From contig OZ240228.1 of assembly GCA_965197795.1 (NCBI GenBank), positions 434,001 to 498,000 of the forward strand: a DNA stretch of 64,000 nucleotides, written 5' to 3'. The notes below the pieces were generated by a model, which did no database searches, had not been told where the DNA came from, and was given only the letters and a program-made list of their open reading frames with translations. This document shows positions 53,143 through 61,456 of this stretch, one piece after another. The position numbers and the translations under genes were made by a program. How positions within the stretch are numbered: position 1 is the first letter of the stretch; each line of letters opens with the position of its first letter. This stretch comes from WHTK01 sp965197795. Lineage in GTDB: Bacteria > Chloroflexota > Dehalococcoidia > DSTF01 > WHTK01.

Positions 53143-54048
53143 GTGCCCATTGAGCAGATTTCGCCTGAATTGGAACGCATCGTGTCAGTTGACACTGACA
53201 TAGAGGAGTTAGGTAACGGGTACGGTGGCGACCCCGGACCAACCGAGGGGCCTCTATGGTGGAAGGAAGGCGGCTATCTTCTCTTTAGCGATATCTTCAA
53301 TGACAGGAGGATGAAGTGGACTCCGAGTGAAGGCGTATCGCTGCATCAGCAAGGGACCAACCGCGCCAATGGGCTCACCCGAGACCTCGAGGGCAGGCTT
53401 TTGGCTTGTGAACACGGCGCTCGCCGTGTGTCGCGCCTGGAACCGGACGGAACCATCACCGTCGTTGCGGACAACTATCGTGGTAAGCCCTTCAACAGCC
53501 CCAACGATGTCGTCGTGAAGTCCGACGGCAGCATCTACTTCACCGATCCACCCTTTGGACTGCCGGACCAGAGCCAGGGCAAGGAGCTAAATTTCCAGGG
53601 CGTCTTCCGCGTCAGCCCAGACGGAGAGCTCACGCTGCTGCTTGACGATATGGAGCGACCCAATGGCCTCGCCTTCTCGCCGGACGAGAGCATCCTCTAT
53701 ATAAACGACTCCCACAGACGGCACATAAGGGCCTTCGAAGTGGATCCCAACGGGATGCTGGATCTGGCAACCGACCGCGTTTTCTGCGATTTGAATGGGG
53801 ACAGGCCCGGCGTCCCAGACGGCATGAAGGTTGACATAGAAGGGAACGTGTATTGCGGCGGATCAGGAGGCCTCTGGATCATAGATAGTTCCGGCAAACA
53901 CCTGGGCATCATCGTGCCTAGTGTAATTATGCTAACCAACGTAGCTTGGGGTGGGGAAGACTGGAAAACGTTATTCGTCACGACCCGCCACACACTGAGG
54001 CGCATCCAGCTACGGATACCTGGAATACCTGTTCCATCAGGGACTTGA
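53143..54048 (+). CDS. SMP-30/gluconolactonase-family protein
   Basis: A 301-aa six-bladed propeller with a GTG start at 53143. The metal site is formed by the Glu in PTEGPLWWKEGGYLLFSD, Asn in FNSPNDVVVKSDGSIYFTD, Asn in ERPNGLAFSPDESILYI and Asp in GVPDGMKVDIEGNVYC; these are the SMP-30 ligands. NRANGLTRDLEGRLLACEHG is another blade signature. The family hydrolyses gluconolactone or related lactones. Stand-alone gene, convergent with the LLM oxidoreductase. Confidence 0.9.
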   Translation: MPIEQISPELERIVSVDTDIEELGNGYGGDPGPTEGPLWWKEGGYLLFSDIFNDRRMKWTPSEGVSLHQQGTNRANGLTRDLEGRLLACEHGARRVSRLEPDGTITVVADNYRGKPFNSPNDVVVKSDGSIYFTDPPFGLPDQSQGKELNFQGVFRVSPDGELTLLLDDMERPNGLAFSPDESILYINDSHRRHIRAFEVDPNGMLDLATDRVFCDLNGDRPGVPDGMKVDIEGNVYCGGSGGLWIIDSSGKHLGIIVPSVIMLTNVAWGGEDWKTLFVTTRHTLRRIQLRIPGIPVPSGT

Positions 54049-54530
54049 GATGCTAGGGTCTGAGGCCCGCTACAGAGGGACTCTGACATCCCTGACGCGC
54101 CGATTCGGCAGCGAAGGAGCCACGTCGTCCTAGACCCTGAAGCAGCTGAGTACCGAGACCGAAACGAGCTCTTGAGCCTCTTCTTGCGGTTATTAAGCTC
54201 CGTCCGACCCCTTCTGCCAGAGTCCAACGCCCGCGCATCGTCATTGGACCTATGGGCCGGATGACCGCGAACAGCTTTCCGGCCCGCTCGGGTGGGTGGT
54301 GCGGAGCGGGCGCTGAGGCGCAGGGGCCTGCTGAAGGCGTAGGGGCGGGCAGCGTCCACGGCCACTCGTACACAACACACCCAGACGCACCGAACAGCAA
54401 TACTTAACCCCCACCCTTCTGCGGCACCGGTCCTGTCGTCTGCTCCGAGCGGTTCGACTCGGACACCGGACGACTGCAACAATGCTCTTCTCTTAGTGGC
54501 CGCTTCACGCCAACCATGGCGATGGGAACC
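54049..54530. repeat. Intergenic region with fragment of the element (R10, minus orientation, 54303-54341)
   Basis: GGAGCGGGCGCTGAGGCGCA followed by GGGGCCTGCTGAAGGCGTAG matches the ERALGRRGLLKA-stop end of the element in the opposite orientation to R1-R9. I see no gene in the remaining part. Confidence 0.6.
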
Positions 54531-55481
54531 TTATGACTGAGTGCGGCGCCGGTTGGCTTCGACTATTACTCTGTAAACGGCTTCCTCGTAGGCTTTGGGG
54601 TTGTCCCCAACGACGATGGGATGGGCAATGATCTCGCCAGCGCCCTCGTTGAGGATCACGCTGAGGCGTTCAACTATCGCTGACTCACTGCCATGGACGA
54701 CGAGTCCTTCGATTAGGGCATCACTCACTCCCGACGATACGTCCTCGAAGCCAGCTTCGGCGAACATCGCCTGATAGGTGGGGTTGCGCGCGAAATAGCC
54801 AATCTGCTCTTTTGCCGCGACTGATACTGCTTCACGATCCTCGCTAATGCAGATCGGCACGTGGGCGATCAGTGGTGGCTCGGCCCGACTCGCCTTCTCA
54901 GCGCCGGCGCGCAGGGCGGGCAGGGCTACGTCCCGCAAGTAGTCCCATGGGCAAGCCCAGCTGATGGCTCCATCGGCTAGCTCGCCGCAGACGCGGAACG
55001 AGCCTGGCCGCAGTGCAGATGCCATTAACGGGACATCGACGGGGCCGGGAAACTGCGCCACTGCCTTAGCCACATGCTCGCCCTGGTAATCAACAGCGCC
55101 CGTGCGCATCAGGTCACCAATAACGGTGAGGTACTCACGTAGATTGCGCAGCGGTGTGCGCCATTCGAAGCCGAAGTTCTGCTCCATCGCCGCTTTGTGA
55201 CTGGGGCCGATTCCAAGGCGGAAGCGTCCCGGCGCCAACGATGCTAGGGCAAGCGCCTGCTGGGCGAGTACGACAGGGTGTCGCGGCCAGGTCGGTATGA
55301 TCGATGTCCCCATCTTGATGCTGTCGGTGACCATTGCCGCGCCACCAAGGGCGACGCATTGATCGGCACCACCGGCGCCGATGATAGTCAGCCAGACAGC
55401 CGGTACACCGGCTGTCTCCGCGGCCTGCACGGCCTGCGTTAGCGAGCGCGCGTCCGGCGTCACGACGTTGAGTCCGATCAT
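54531..55481 (-). CDS. LLM-class (luciferase-like) oxidoreductase, probably F420-dependent
   Basis: About 316 aa from the ATG at 55481 (MIGLNVVTPDARSLTQAVQA) behind GGAGG. The TIM-barrel signatures are VPAVWLTIIGAGGADQCVAL, VTDSIKMGTSIIPTWPRHPV, QQALALASLAPGRFRLGIGP, SHKAAMEQNFGFEWRTPLRN and LREYLTVIGDLMRTG. This is the F420-dependent glucose-6-phosphate dehydrogenase/LLM subgroup of the luciferase family (PF00296). The cofactor is probably F420 because other F420-type proteins occur in the window (26093, perhaps 12108). Substrate not predictable. Confidence 0.88.
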   Translation of the reverse strand: MIGLNVVTPDARSLTQAVQAAETAGVPAVWLTIIGAGGADQCVALGGAAMVTDSIKMGTSIIPTWPRHPVVLAQQALALASLAPGRFRLGIGPSHKAAMEQNFGFEWRTPLRNLREYLTVIGDLMRTGAVDYQGEHVAKAVAQFPGPVDVPLMASALRPGSFRVCGELADGAISWACPWDYLRDVALPALRAGAEKASRAEPPLIAHVPICISEDREAVSVAAKEQIGYFARNPTYQAMFAEAGFEDVSSGVSDALIEGLVVHGSESAIVERLSVILNEGAGEIIAHPIVVGDNPKAYEEAVYRVIVEANRRRTQS

Positions 55482-55536
55482 GGTTACACCTCCGCCCACA
55501 TCCTAACGCACTCAGCCCTGCCACTGAACCTCCTAC

Positions 55537-55617
55537 AAGATGCAGCCTGCCTTGGAGCGGGCTCTGGGGCGCAGGGGGCTGCTGAAGGCGTAGCCACACG
55601 ATTTGGTCATCGTGTGG
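55537..55617 (-). repeat. Element R11 with an intact reading frame plus hairpin
   Basis: Read on the plus strand, 55537-55593 translates without interruption as KMQPALERALGRRGLLKA followed by TAG. Immediately after comes CCACACGAT-TTGGTC-ATCGTGTGG (55594-55617), a 9-bp hairpin whose core equals that beside R6. Strand is given relative to R1-R9. Confidence 0.8.
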
Positions 55618-55739
55618 TCCGTAGAGCGAGCCTCACTTATAGTGGCCGACACGCATCGCGGATCACTCAATCTCGACATCGTCCGAATTGGGATAGACTG
55701 CGTCGAAGTAGTCAGTCGATTGAGAAAGAAGGTTTAGCG

Positions 55740-56459
55740 ATGCCGTGGATCAAGGTCATTCGGGAGAGTGAATCAGAAGGTGCACTGAAAGAAACCTACG
55801 CCAAGATGCGGGAGGTCAACAGAGCTTACGCTGCGATGAATCCAGGTGAGCAGCCTCTCGACGCCTCGCCGGGTCCCGAAGCTGTTTGGCCGCCAACGCT
55901 ATCGAGTCTCAACCCGAAGGCGATGCTCTACGCCCGCGAGCTGATGATGGAGGTCATGCGCGGGCCGTCCAGGCTAACGCCCGCCCAACGGGAGATGATT
56001 GCCACCGTCACCTCCGTCACCACAGACTGTCGCTATTGAACAGTCGCCCACGCAGGGTCCCTGCGTAGAGTCAGCGGCGACGACCTCACAGCGGAGTTCA
56101 TTCAGAACGACTGGCGTAAGGCGGACCTTACCGAAGCCGAGCGAGCGATGCTCGAGTACGCCGAGAAGCTCACGATCGCGCCTGCCTCAATGACCGAGGA
56201 CGACATCGACAGCCTACGAGCCGTCGGTTGGACGGACCGGGACGTCCTCGACATCGTCTCGGTCTGCGCCTACTTCAACTTCCGCGTCCGGGTTGTAGAC
56301 GGTCTCGGTCTGGGCGTGTCAGACGAGACGGCGGAGAGCGCCGTGCAGGCGAGGATGCATGCAGCCGAGCTGGCAAAGGAAAAGGGTATCGAATTGCCCA
56401 AGGACGTCTGGGACCTGTCGGGTCAGGTCGAGAAGGCGAGCGCCAAAGCGACACGCTAG
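55740..56459 (+). CDS. AhpD/CMD-family selenoprotein, copy 2 (Sec100, CxxU)
   Basis: Paralogue of 29117-29836: same 239-aa length, same UGA position (56037-56039, residue 100) and the motif TTDCRY-UGA-TVAHAGSLRR. N-terminal domain: MPWIKVIRESESEGALKET ... AQREMIATVTSVTTDCRY. After the UGA: FIQNDWRKADLTEAERAMLE, YAEKLTIAPASMTEDDIDSL, VLDIVSVCAYFNFRVRVVDG and QVEKASAKATR. UGA conservation in two diverged copies (their middles differ: DARPDGGAIGAP against DASPGPEAVWPP) is evidence of selection for decoding. Hairpin follows at 56050-56066. Likely alkylhydroperoxidase-type function. Confidence 0.9.
56050..56066 (+). promoter_or_regulatory. Candidate bacterial SECIS of AhpD-like copy 2
   Basis: The same 17 bases as at 29427-29443 (ACGCAGG-GTC-CCTGCGT) at the same distance from the UGA. 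Confidence 0.82.
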
Positions 56460-56487
56460 CGCCCTCGCAATCCCAGGTTCTCTGGAG

Positions 56488-56514
56488 CCCCCCGCTCCGA
56501 TAGTGCGGAGGGGG
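56488..56514 (+). terminator. GC-rich hairpin after AhpD-like copy 2
   Basis: CCCCGCTCCG-ATAGTG-CGGAGGGGG pairs with one mismatch about 28 bp after the stop. No strong T tract. Confidence 0.45.
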
Positions 56515-56598
56515 ACTCCGCTTCGAGGGAGATGGGCCTAAGAGGATATCGTGTTGTGTTTGACACGCTTGGTCGGGCCGCGACAAAGATCGCGCACC

Positions 56599-57044
56599 AT
56601 GACTGGCGAGCGCATCCAGCGCCGCATCGACTCGTTAGTAGGCCGACCAGGCTGTCGCCCGGCCGGAGTGGAGTACGGTCAAAGACAGAGCGACGGCTGT
56701 GCTTGCGGCCGACCCTGCCAATGCTGATGGCAATGCATATGTGGAGATAGCTAAACGCGGCCTTTCGTCCTCTGGGACCATTGCAGGCGCAAGTGATTCA
56801 GCGGTCCCGCCCACCCTAATCAGCAGCTGAACCCCAGCCCACCTCTTTCGCCTCGGGCCGTTACGGAGTCAAACGCTTCCTGGGCGAGGGCGGCAAGAAA
56901 CGGGTCTACTTGGCCCACGACGCACAGCTCGACCGCGACGTTGCCTTCGCCCTGATCAAGACCGAGGGCCTGGACGAACAGGCAAGACAGCGCATCACCA
57001 GAGAGGCCCAGGCCATGGGCGGGCGTTGGATCCGAGCGCGGTAG
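56599..57044 (+). pseudogene. N-terminal remnant of a Ser/Thr protein kinase (kinase-AAA-TPR type family)
   Basis: MTGERIQRRIDSL (56599) continues one base away as EADQAVARPEWSTVKDRATA, VLAADPANADGNAYVEIAKR, a TPR-like N-terminal segment. After another shift comes FASGRYGVKRFLGEGGKKRV, YLAHDAQLDRDVAFALIKTE, GLDEQARQRITREAQAMG, the glycine loop and VAIK-like Lys of a bacterial Ser/Thr kinase. It then breaks off (GGRWIRAR-stop), and no HRD or DFG motifs follow. The order RIDxLxEADQA-TPR-kinase fits the large STK/AAA/TPR proteins I know from Chloroflexota. Clearly a decayed copy. Confidence 0.8.
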
Positions 57045-57344
57045 TCAAGGTTGGTGGCGCTCTTCGCCGTCCCAGGATCAGAAGGACTGATCGCTCTTCT
57101 CGCTCTCTCCTCCTGCTCTTCGAGGCCCCGCCCGCTCGCGCCACTTGGGTTCGACACACAAACCTTCTTCCACGGCTCCAGCGACCCGTGCACTTCTTGC
57201 TGAGGCGGCGCCAAGTCTCCCGGTCGAGATCAGTACGCTACAGACTCGGCAAGTATCCTAACAGGCTCGCCAACCTGATGCATGAGCACGTGTCCAGGAG
57301 GCAGGAGGGCTGACAATTCTTGTCGGCTGTAAGATCTGCGACGT
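57045..57344. other. Region between kinase remnant and TIR fragment
   Basis: No gene is seen. The sequence does not continue the kinase domain in any frame. Confidence 0.4.
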
Positions 57345-57575
57345 ATGGCCGAGGCTTTCGTGAGCTACGAGGGGGACGGGCTAGGAATCGCTTACGGAGT
57401 GGTTGCTGCCCTGGTCGGACAAGGCATTGGCGCCTGGATGTGGCACCTCCACCATCAGTCCGGGATTGAAACCTTCGAGGAAGTGGCCGCGGAAGTGAAG
57501 GAGGCAGACAAGGTGATCATCATTTGCACAGCTGGAACGAAATCATGCCCCGCGCAGCTAAGGAGAACGCAATGA
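57345..57575 (+). CDS. TIR-domain N-terminal fragment
   Basis: A 76-aa ORF beginning MAEAFVSYEGDGLGIAYGVV, AALVGQGIGAWMWHLHHQSG, IETFEEVAAEVKEADKVIII, CTAGTKSCPAQL. The AFVSYEGDG start and the central VIIICTAGTKxSP are TIR-domain boxes (box 1 and the beta-D region), but the domain normally has another 60-70 residues. The stop TGA overlaps the ATG of the next gene (ATGA), so it may be translated in the operon even though it looks truncated. Confidence 0.65.
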   Translation: MAEAFVSYEGDGLGIAYGVVAALVGQGIGAWMWHLHHQSGIETFEEVAAEVKEADKVIIICTAGTKSCPAQLRRTQ

Positions 57576-58510
57576 GCACAAGAGCCGTCGTCATCGATGC
57601 CAACGCGCCCGGGCACCTGGCCATCGCCGAGGTCGAGGACCCGGCGCCGCGGCCGGAAGAGGCGATTATTCGCGTCAGCGCGCTGTCCCTCAACCGCGGC
57701 GAGGTCCGCCGCGGCCAGAACGCGCCGCCGGGCAGCCGCATCGGCTGGGACGTGGCGGGCACCGTCGAAAGGGCTGCGGCCGATGGCAATAGCCCGGCGG
57801 AGGGCCAGCGGGTGGTTGGCATCCTGCAGAACCGCGCCTGGGCCGAGCAAGTCGCCATCCCGGCCAGCAACCTCGCCGTCTTGCCCGACAACGTCAGCTT
57901 CCAGCAGGCGTCGACGCTGCCGGTCGCTGGACTCATCGCCCTCTACGCCCTGGACCGCGCCAACGGACTGAGCGGCCGCAAAGTGCTGATCACGGGCGCT
58001 TCCGGCGGGGTTGGCAACATCGGCATCCAGATCGCCGTCAAGGGCGGCGCGGACGTCACGGCGTTGGTCCGCCAGGAGCGTCACGCCGAATCGGCGCGGG
58101 CCGCCGGCGCGCACCACGTCGTCGCCGACGAAACCGGCGCCGCCGCGGCCGAGTTCGGACCCTACAACCACGCGCTCGAATCCGTGTCCGGCGAGGTCCT
58201 TGCAAACGTCATGACGATGATGGCGCCGCGCGGTCACATCGTCGTCTACGGCGTCTCGGCGGGTGGACCGATCACGGTGGACTCGGCCGTCATCCTGCAG
58301 TCGTTCCTCACGATCAGTGGCCTCTCCGTCTTCACCGAACTGCACAGGGAGACGGCCGCGGTTGGCCTCGGCAGACTGGTCGGCATGGTGTCGGCCGGGA
58401 CGCTCAAGCCCCACATCGCCATCGAGGCGCCGTGGAGCGAGATCGGCAGCGTCGCTCTGCAGCTTCTCGAGCGCTCCTACCCCGGTAAGGCGGTCCTAAA
58501 CGTTGGTTAG
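57572..58510 (+). CDS. Zinc-less quinone oxidoreductase / MDR-family dehydrogenase
   Basis: A 312-aa MDR protein, start ATG at 57572 (MSTRAVVIDANAPGHLAIAE) with GGAG upstream. SALSLNRGEVRRGQNAPPGS and RIGWDVAGTVERAAADGNSP form the GroES-like domain without zinc cysteines. The nucleotide site is GRKVLITGASGGVGNIGIQI (AxxGGVG). The end, IEAPWSEIGSVALQLLERSY, PGKAVLNVG, is typical of QOR-like enzymes. Likely an NADPH-dependent quinone or enone reductase. It starts the run of oxidoreductases 57.5-61.2 kb and overlaps the TIR fragment by four bases. Confidence 0.9.
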   Translation: MSTRAVVIDANAPGHLAIAEVEDPAPRPEEAIIRVSALSLNRGEVRRGQNAPPGSRIGWDVAGTVERAAADGNSPAEGQRVVGILQNRAWAEQVAIPASNLAVLPDNVSFQQASTLPVAGLIALYALDRANGLSGRKVLITGASGGVGNIGIQIAVKGGADVTALVRQERHAESARAAGAHHVVADETGAAAAEFGPYNHALESVSGEVLANVMTMMAPRGHIVVYGVSAGGPITVDSAVILQSFLTISGLSVFTELHRETAAVGLGRLVGMVSAGTLKPHIAIEAPWSEIGSVALQLLERSYPGKAVLNVG

Positions 58511-58704
58511 AGGCAAGCTGCCCTACGATTGCGGCCAGTCTTCCTCCAGCCACCGCGGCAGCGGCTCGCCGGGTTCGTGACATCGGGTGAGACGTTGCGC
58601 AATCGTTATCGCGTTGCTAACCTCGCCGAACAGCGGCTGAAACCGCCGCAGGATGGGTGGTGCGGACAAGGTCCCGCCGAAGCAGGGAAACGTGAGGCAG
58701 AATC
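58511..58704. other. Spacer between the MDR and first SDR genes
   Basis: 194 bp with no gene recognised; the SDR gene has a weak GGGAAACGTGAGG-like RBS region upstream. Confidence 0.4.
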
Positions 58705-59514
58705 ATGCAGCTAGCCGGCAAGACGGCATTGGTAACGGGCGCGGCCGGCGGCATCGGCCTGGCGACGGCACATGCGCTTGCCAACGAGGGCGCGAATGTC
58801 GCCCTCGTCGACAACCTACAGGGTTACGATGGCGCGAGGCCCGTGGCTGCGGACTCGCTCGAGGTAATCCGAAAAGAGATCGAGGCGACGGGGCGGCAAG
58901 CGATCGCTCTGGTCGTAGACCTGACCCAGCCCGGGGCGCTGGACGCGATGGTCGAGGAAACCATGCGCCAGCTCGGCTCTATCGACGTCCTCTTCAACAA
59001 CGCCGCCATCACCTGGCAAAGGGACTTCTTCGATGTCACCGAGGATGACTGGGACCTCATGCACCGTGTCAACGCCCGCGCCGCATTCTTCTGCATGCAG
59101 CGAGTGGCAAGACAGATGGTCGATCAGGGCAACGGCGGCAGCATCATCAATATTGCGTCGATCGCCGCGAAGGGTTTCCGCGAGACGTCCAACGCGGCCT
59201 ACGCGGCGAGCAAGGGCGCGGTGGTGGCGATGTCCTTGACCGCGGCGCACGCCCTCGGCGAGCACTCGATCCGGGTCAACGCGATCTGCCCCGGCGTTAC
59301 CAGGACGCCGATGATGTTGGGCGTATTCGCGGAGCGCTCGGTTGAGCGTGAGGTCCCTTTCAGTGAGCTGGAAGCGCAGCTGAATGAGATGATCCCGCTG
59401 GGGCGCTTCAACGAAGCGGAGGACATCGCCGCGCTCGCCGTTTTCCTGGCCGGCAGCGGCCGCAACATCACCGGGCAGTCGATCAACGTCGATGGCGGCC
59501 TCGTCATGCACTAG
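58705..59514 (+). CDS. Short-chain dehydrogenase/reductase (SDR-1)
   Basis: A 269-aa classical SDR: LAGKTALVTGAAGGIGLATA (TGxxxGxG), SIDVLFNNAAITWQRDFFDV (NNA), IINIASIAAKGF (catalytic Ser), AYAASKGAVVAM (YxxxK), and ICPGVTRTP. The C-terminus RNITGQSINVDGGLVMH is standard. Residues from about 55 on are closely related to the same part of SDR-2 (from RKEIE(A/T)TGRQAIAL onwards), with the 93-bp spacer behind also repeated. Substrate unknown; the gene lies in a run with two more SDRs and an MDR enzyme. Confidence 0.92.
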   Translation: MQLAGKTALVTGAAGGIGLATAHALANEGANVALVDNLQGYDGARPVAADSLEVIRKEIEATGRQAIALVVDLTQPGALDAMVEETMRQLGSIDVLFNNAAITWQRDFFDVTEDDWDLMHRVNARAAFFCMQRVARQMVDQGNGGSIINIASIAAKGFRETSNAAYAASKGAVVAMSLTAAHALGEHSIRVNAICPGVTRTPMMLGVFAERSVEREVPFSELEAQLNEMIPLGRFNEAEDIAALAVFLAGSGRNITGQSINVDGGLVMH

Positions 59515-60473
59515 GCCTGCGTGGGTTGCCAACCGCTGCCGTAAGAGCCTGCCGCCGGCCCGGCGCGATCGACGGCGGCCGTACGCTGTTTTAGAAAGGG
59601 GACGGGAGATGGCACCAGTTGCGCTGATCACGGGGGCCGGTAGCGGCATCGGGCAGGCATGCGCCGTCGCGTTGTCGCGGGAAGGCTACTCGGTCGTGCT
59701 GGTGGGGCGGCGGGCCGAGGCGCTCGAGGAGACCCGAAAAGAGATCGAGACGACGGGACGGCAAGCGATCGCTCTGGCCGTAGACCTGACCGAGCCAGGG
59801 GCGCTGGACTCGATGGTCGAGGAAACCGTGCGCCAGCTCGGCTCTATCGACGTCTTCGTCAACAGCGCCGCCACCACCTGGCACAGGGACTTCTTCGATG
59901 TCACCGAGGATGACTGGGACACCATCCACCGTATCGGCGCCCGCGCCGCATTCTTCTGCATGCAGCGAGTGGCAAGACAGATGGTCGATCAGGGCAACGG
60001 CGGCAGCATCATCAATATTGCGTCGATCGCCGCGAAGGGTTTCCCCCTGTCGTCCAACGCGGCGTACGGGGCGAGCAAGGGGGCCATGGTGGCGATGTCC
60101 TTGACCGCGGCGCACGCCCTGGGCCAGCACTCGATCCGGGTCAACGCGATCTGCCCCGGCGTAGTCAGGACGCCGATGTTCTACAACCTGTTCTCAGAGC
60201 GGTCGGCTGAGCGTGGGGTCCCTTTCAGTGAGCTGGAAGCGCAGCTGAATGAGATGATCCCGCTGCGGCGCTTCAACGAACCAGCGGACATCGCCGCGCT
60301 CGCCGTTTTCCTGGCCGGCAGCGGCCGCAACATCACCGGGCAGTCGATCAACGTCGATGGCGGCCTCGTCATGCACTAGGCCTGCGTGGGTTGCCAACCG
60401 CTGCCGTAAGAGCCTGCCGCCGGCCCGGCGCGATCGACGGCGGACGCACGCTGCTTTAGGAAGGGGACCAGGC
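58868..60473 (+). repeat. Tandem duplication of an 865-bp unit creating a chimeric SDR
   Basis: Unit A (58868 to about 59608) runs from inside SDR-1 to its following spacer; unit B (59733-60473) runs from inside SDR-2 to the next spacer. Corresponding points are 865 bp apart (58868/59733, stop codons 59514/60379, spacers 59515-59608/60380-60473). Confidence 0.8.
59609..60379 (+). CDS. Short-chain dehydrogenase/reductase (SDR-2, chimeric)
   Basis: A 256-aa SDR from the ATG at 59609. Its first about 42 residues (MAPVALITGAGSGIGQACAV, ALSREGYSVVLVGRRAEALE) match SDR-3. From RKEIETTGRQAIALAVDLTE to the C-terminus RNITGQSINVDGGLVMH it matches SDR-1 nearly residue for residue. Active site: SIINIASIAAKGF, AYGASKGAMVAM (YxxxK). 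The switch occurs at about 59730, where the repeated unit begins, so the gene is a fusion created by unequal crossing-over. The catalytic residues are intact; it is probably functional. Confidence 0.9.
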   Translation: MAPVALITGAGSGIGQACAVALSREGYSVVLVGRRAEALEETRKEIETTGRQAIALAVDLTEPGALDSMVEETVRQLGSIDVFVNSAATTWHRDFFDVTEDDWDTIHRIGARAAFFCMQRVARQMVDQGNGGSIINIASIAAKGFPLSSNAAYGASKGAMVAMSLTAAHALGQHSIRVNAICPGVVRTPMFYNLFSERSAERGVPFSELEAQLNEMIPLRRFNEPADIAALAVFLAGSGRNITGQSINVDGGLVMH

Positions 60474-61220
60474 ATGGCACCAGTTGCACTGATCACGGGG
60501 GCCGGTAGCGGCGTCGGGCAGGCGTGTGCCCTCGCCTTGTCGCGAGAGGGCTATTCGGCCGTGCTGGCGGGCCGGCGGCCCGAGGCGCTGCAGGAGACGG
60601 TCGACAAGGCGGGCTCTGGGGCCGAAATGCTCGCGGTGCCGACCGACGTCGCCGACCCGGCCGAGGTGAAGGCGTTGTTCGCCGCCACGAAGCAGAAGTA
60701 CGGACGGCTCGACTTGCTGTTCAACAACGCCGGCATGGGCTCGCCGCCCGGGCTGCTGGAGGACATGGAGGTCGAGACCTGGAAGCGCGTCGTAGACGTC
60801 AACCTGACGGGGTCGTTCCTGTGTACGCAGGAGGCGATCAAGGTCATGAAGGACCAGGCCCCGCGCGGCGGCCGCATCATCAACAACGGCAGCATCAGCG
60901 CCCACGCGCCGCGGCCCAACTCCGTGGCGTACACGAGCACAAAGCACGCAATTACCGGGCTGACCAAGTCGACCTCGCTGGACGGGCGCAAGTACGACAT
61001 CGCCTGCGGGCAGATCGATATCGGCAATGCGCTGACGCCGTTGGCGTACCCCATGACGCGCGGCGTGCCGCAGGCCAACGGCGAGACGATGGTTGAGCCG
61101 ACGATGGACGTGGAGGACGTCGCCAAGGCGGTCGTTTACATGGCCAGCCTGTCGCTGGACTCCAACGTCCAGTTCATGACGGTGATGGCGACGAAGATGC
61201 CATTCGTGGGCCGTGGTTAA
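60474..61220 (+). CDS. Short-chain dehydrogenase/reductase (SDR-3)
   Basis: A 248-aa SDR from the ATG at 60474. N-terminus MAPVALITGAGSGVGQACAL, then RLDLLFNNAGMGSPPG, RIINNGSISAHAPRPNSVAY (catalytic Ser), AYTSTKHAITGLTKS (YxxxK). The C-terminal half (IDIGNALTPLAYPMTRG, VEPTMDVEDVAKAVVYMASL) differs from SDR-1/2 and fits the SDR subgroup without the final INVDGG motif. Its 5' region and the spacer before it are repeated in SDR-2. Confidence 0.92.
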   Translation: MAPVALITGAGSGVGQACALALSREGYSAVLAGRRPEALQETVDKAGSGAEMLAVPTDVADPAEVKALFAATKQKYGRLDLLFNNAGMGSPPGLLEDMEVETWKRVVDVNLTGSFLCTQEAIKVMKDQAPRGGRIINNGSISAHAPRPNSVAYTSTKHAITGLTKSTSLDGRKYDIACGQIDIGNALTPLAYPMTRGVPQANGETMVEPTMDVEDVAKAVVYMASLSLDSNVQFMTVMATKMPFVGRG

Positions 61221-61456
61221 CGTTGTTCACGCCTCACCGCAGGTGACGAGCACCGAGCAGCCTTTGACAACTTGCGAGGCGGGTAACATTATCGCGTCAG
61301 CGGCGTAACGCGTAGTCGTGGAGGTAGTCATGGTCGCACGGAGACTCTGCATTTCAGCCGACTCACAGTAGCTCAGAGAGCCCGAACGAGGTCTGTCTAA
61401 GGCCAACGTCCATCCGGCAGTCCCTGCATTTGAAGACTCGATGCGCGGGCGACCGC
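61221..61456. other. Intergenic region between convergent genes
   Basis: No gene or clear hairpin recognised. Confidence 0.35.
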
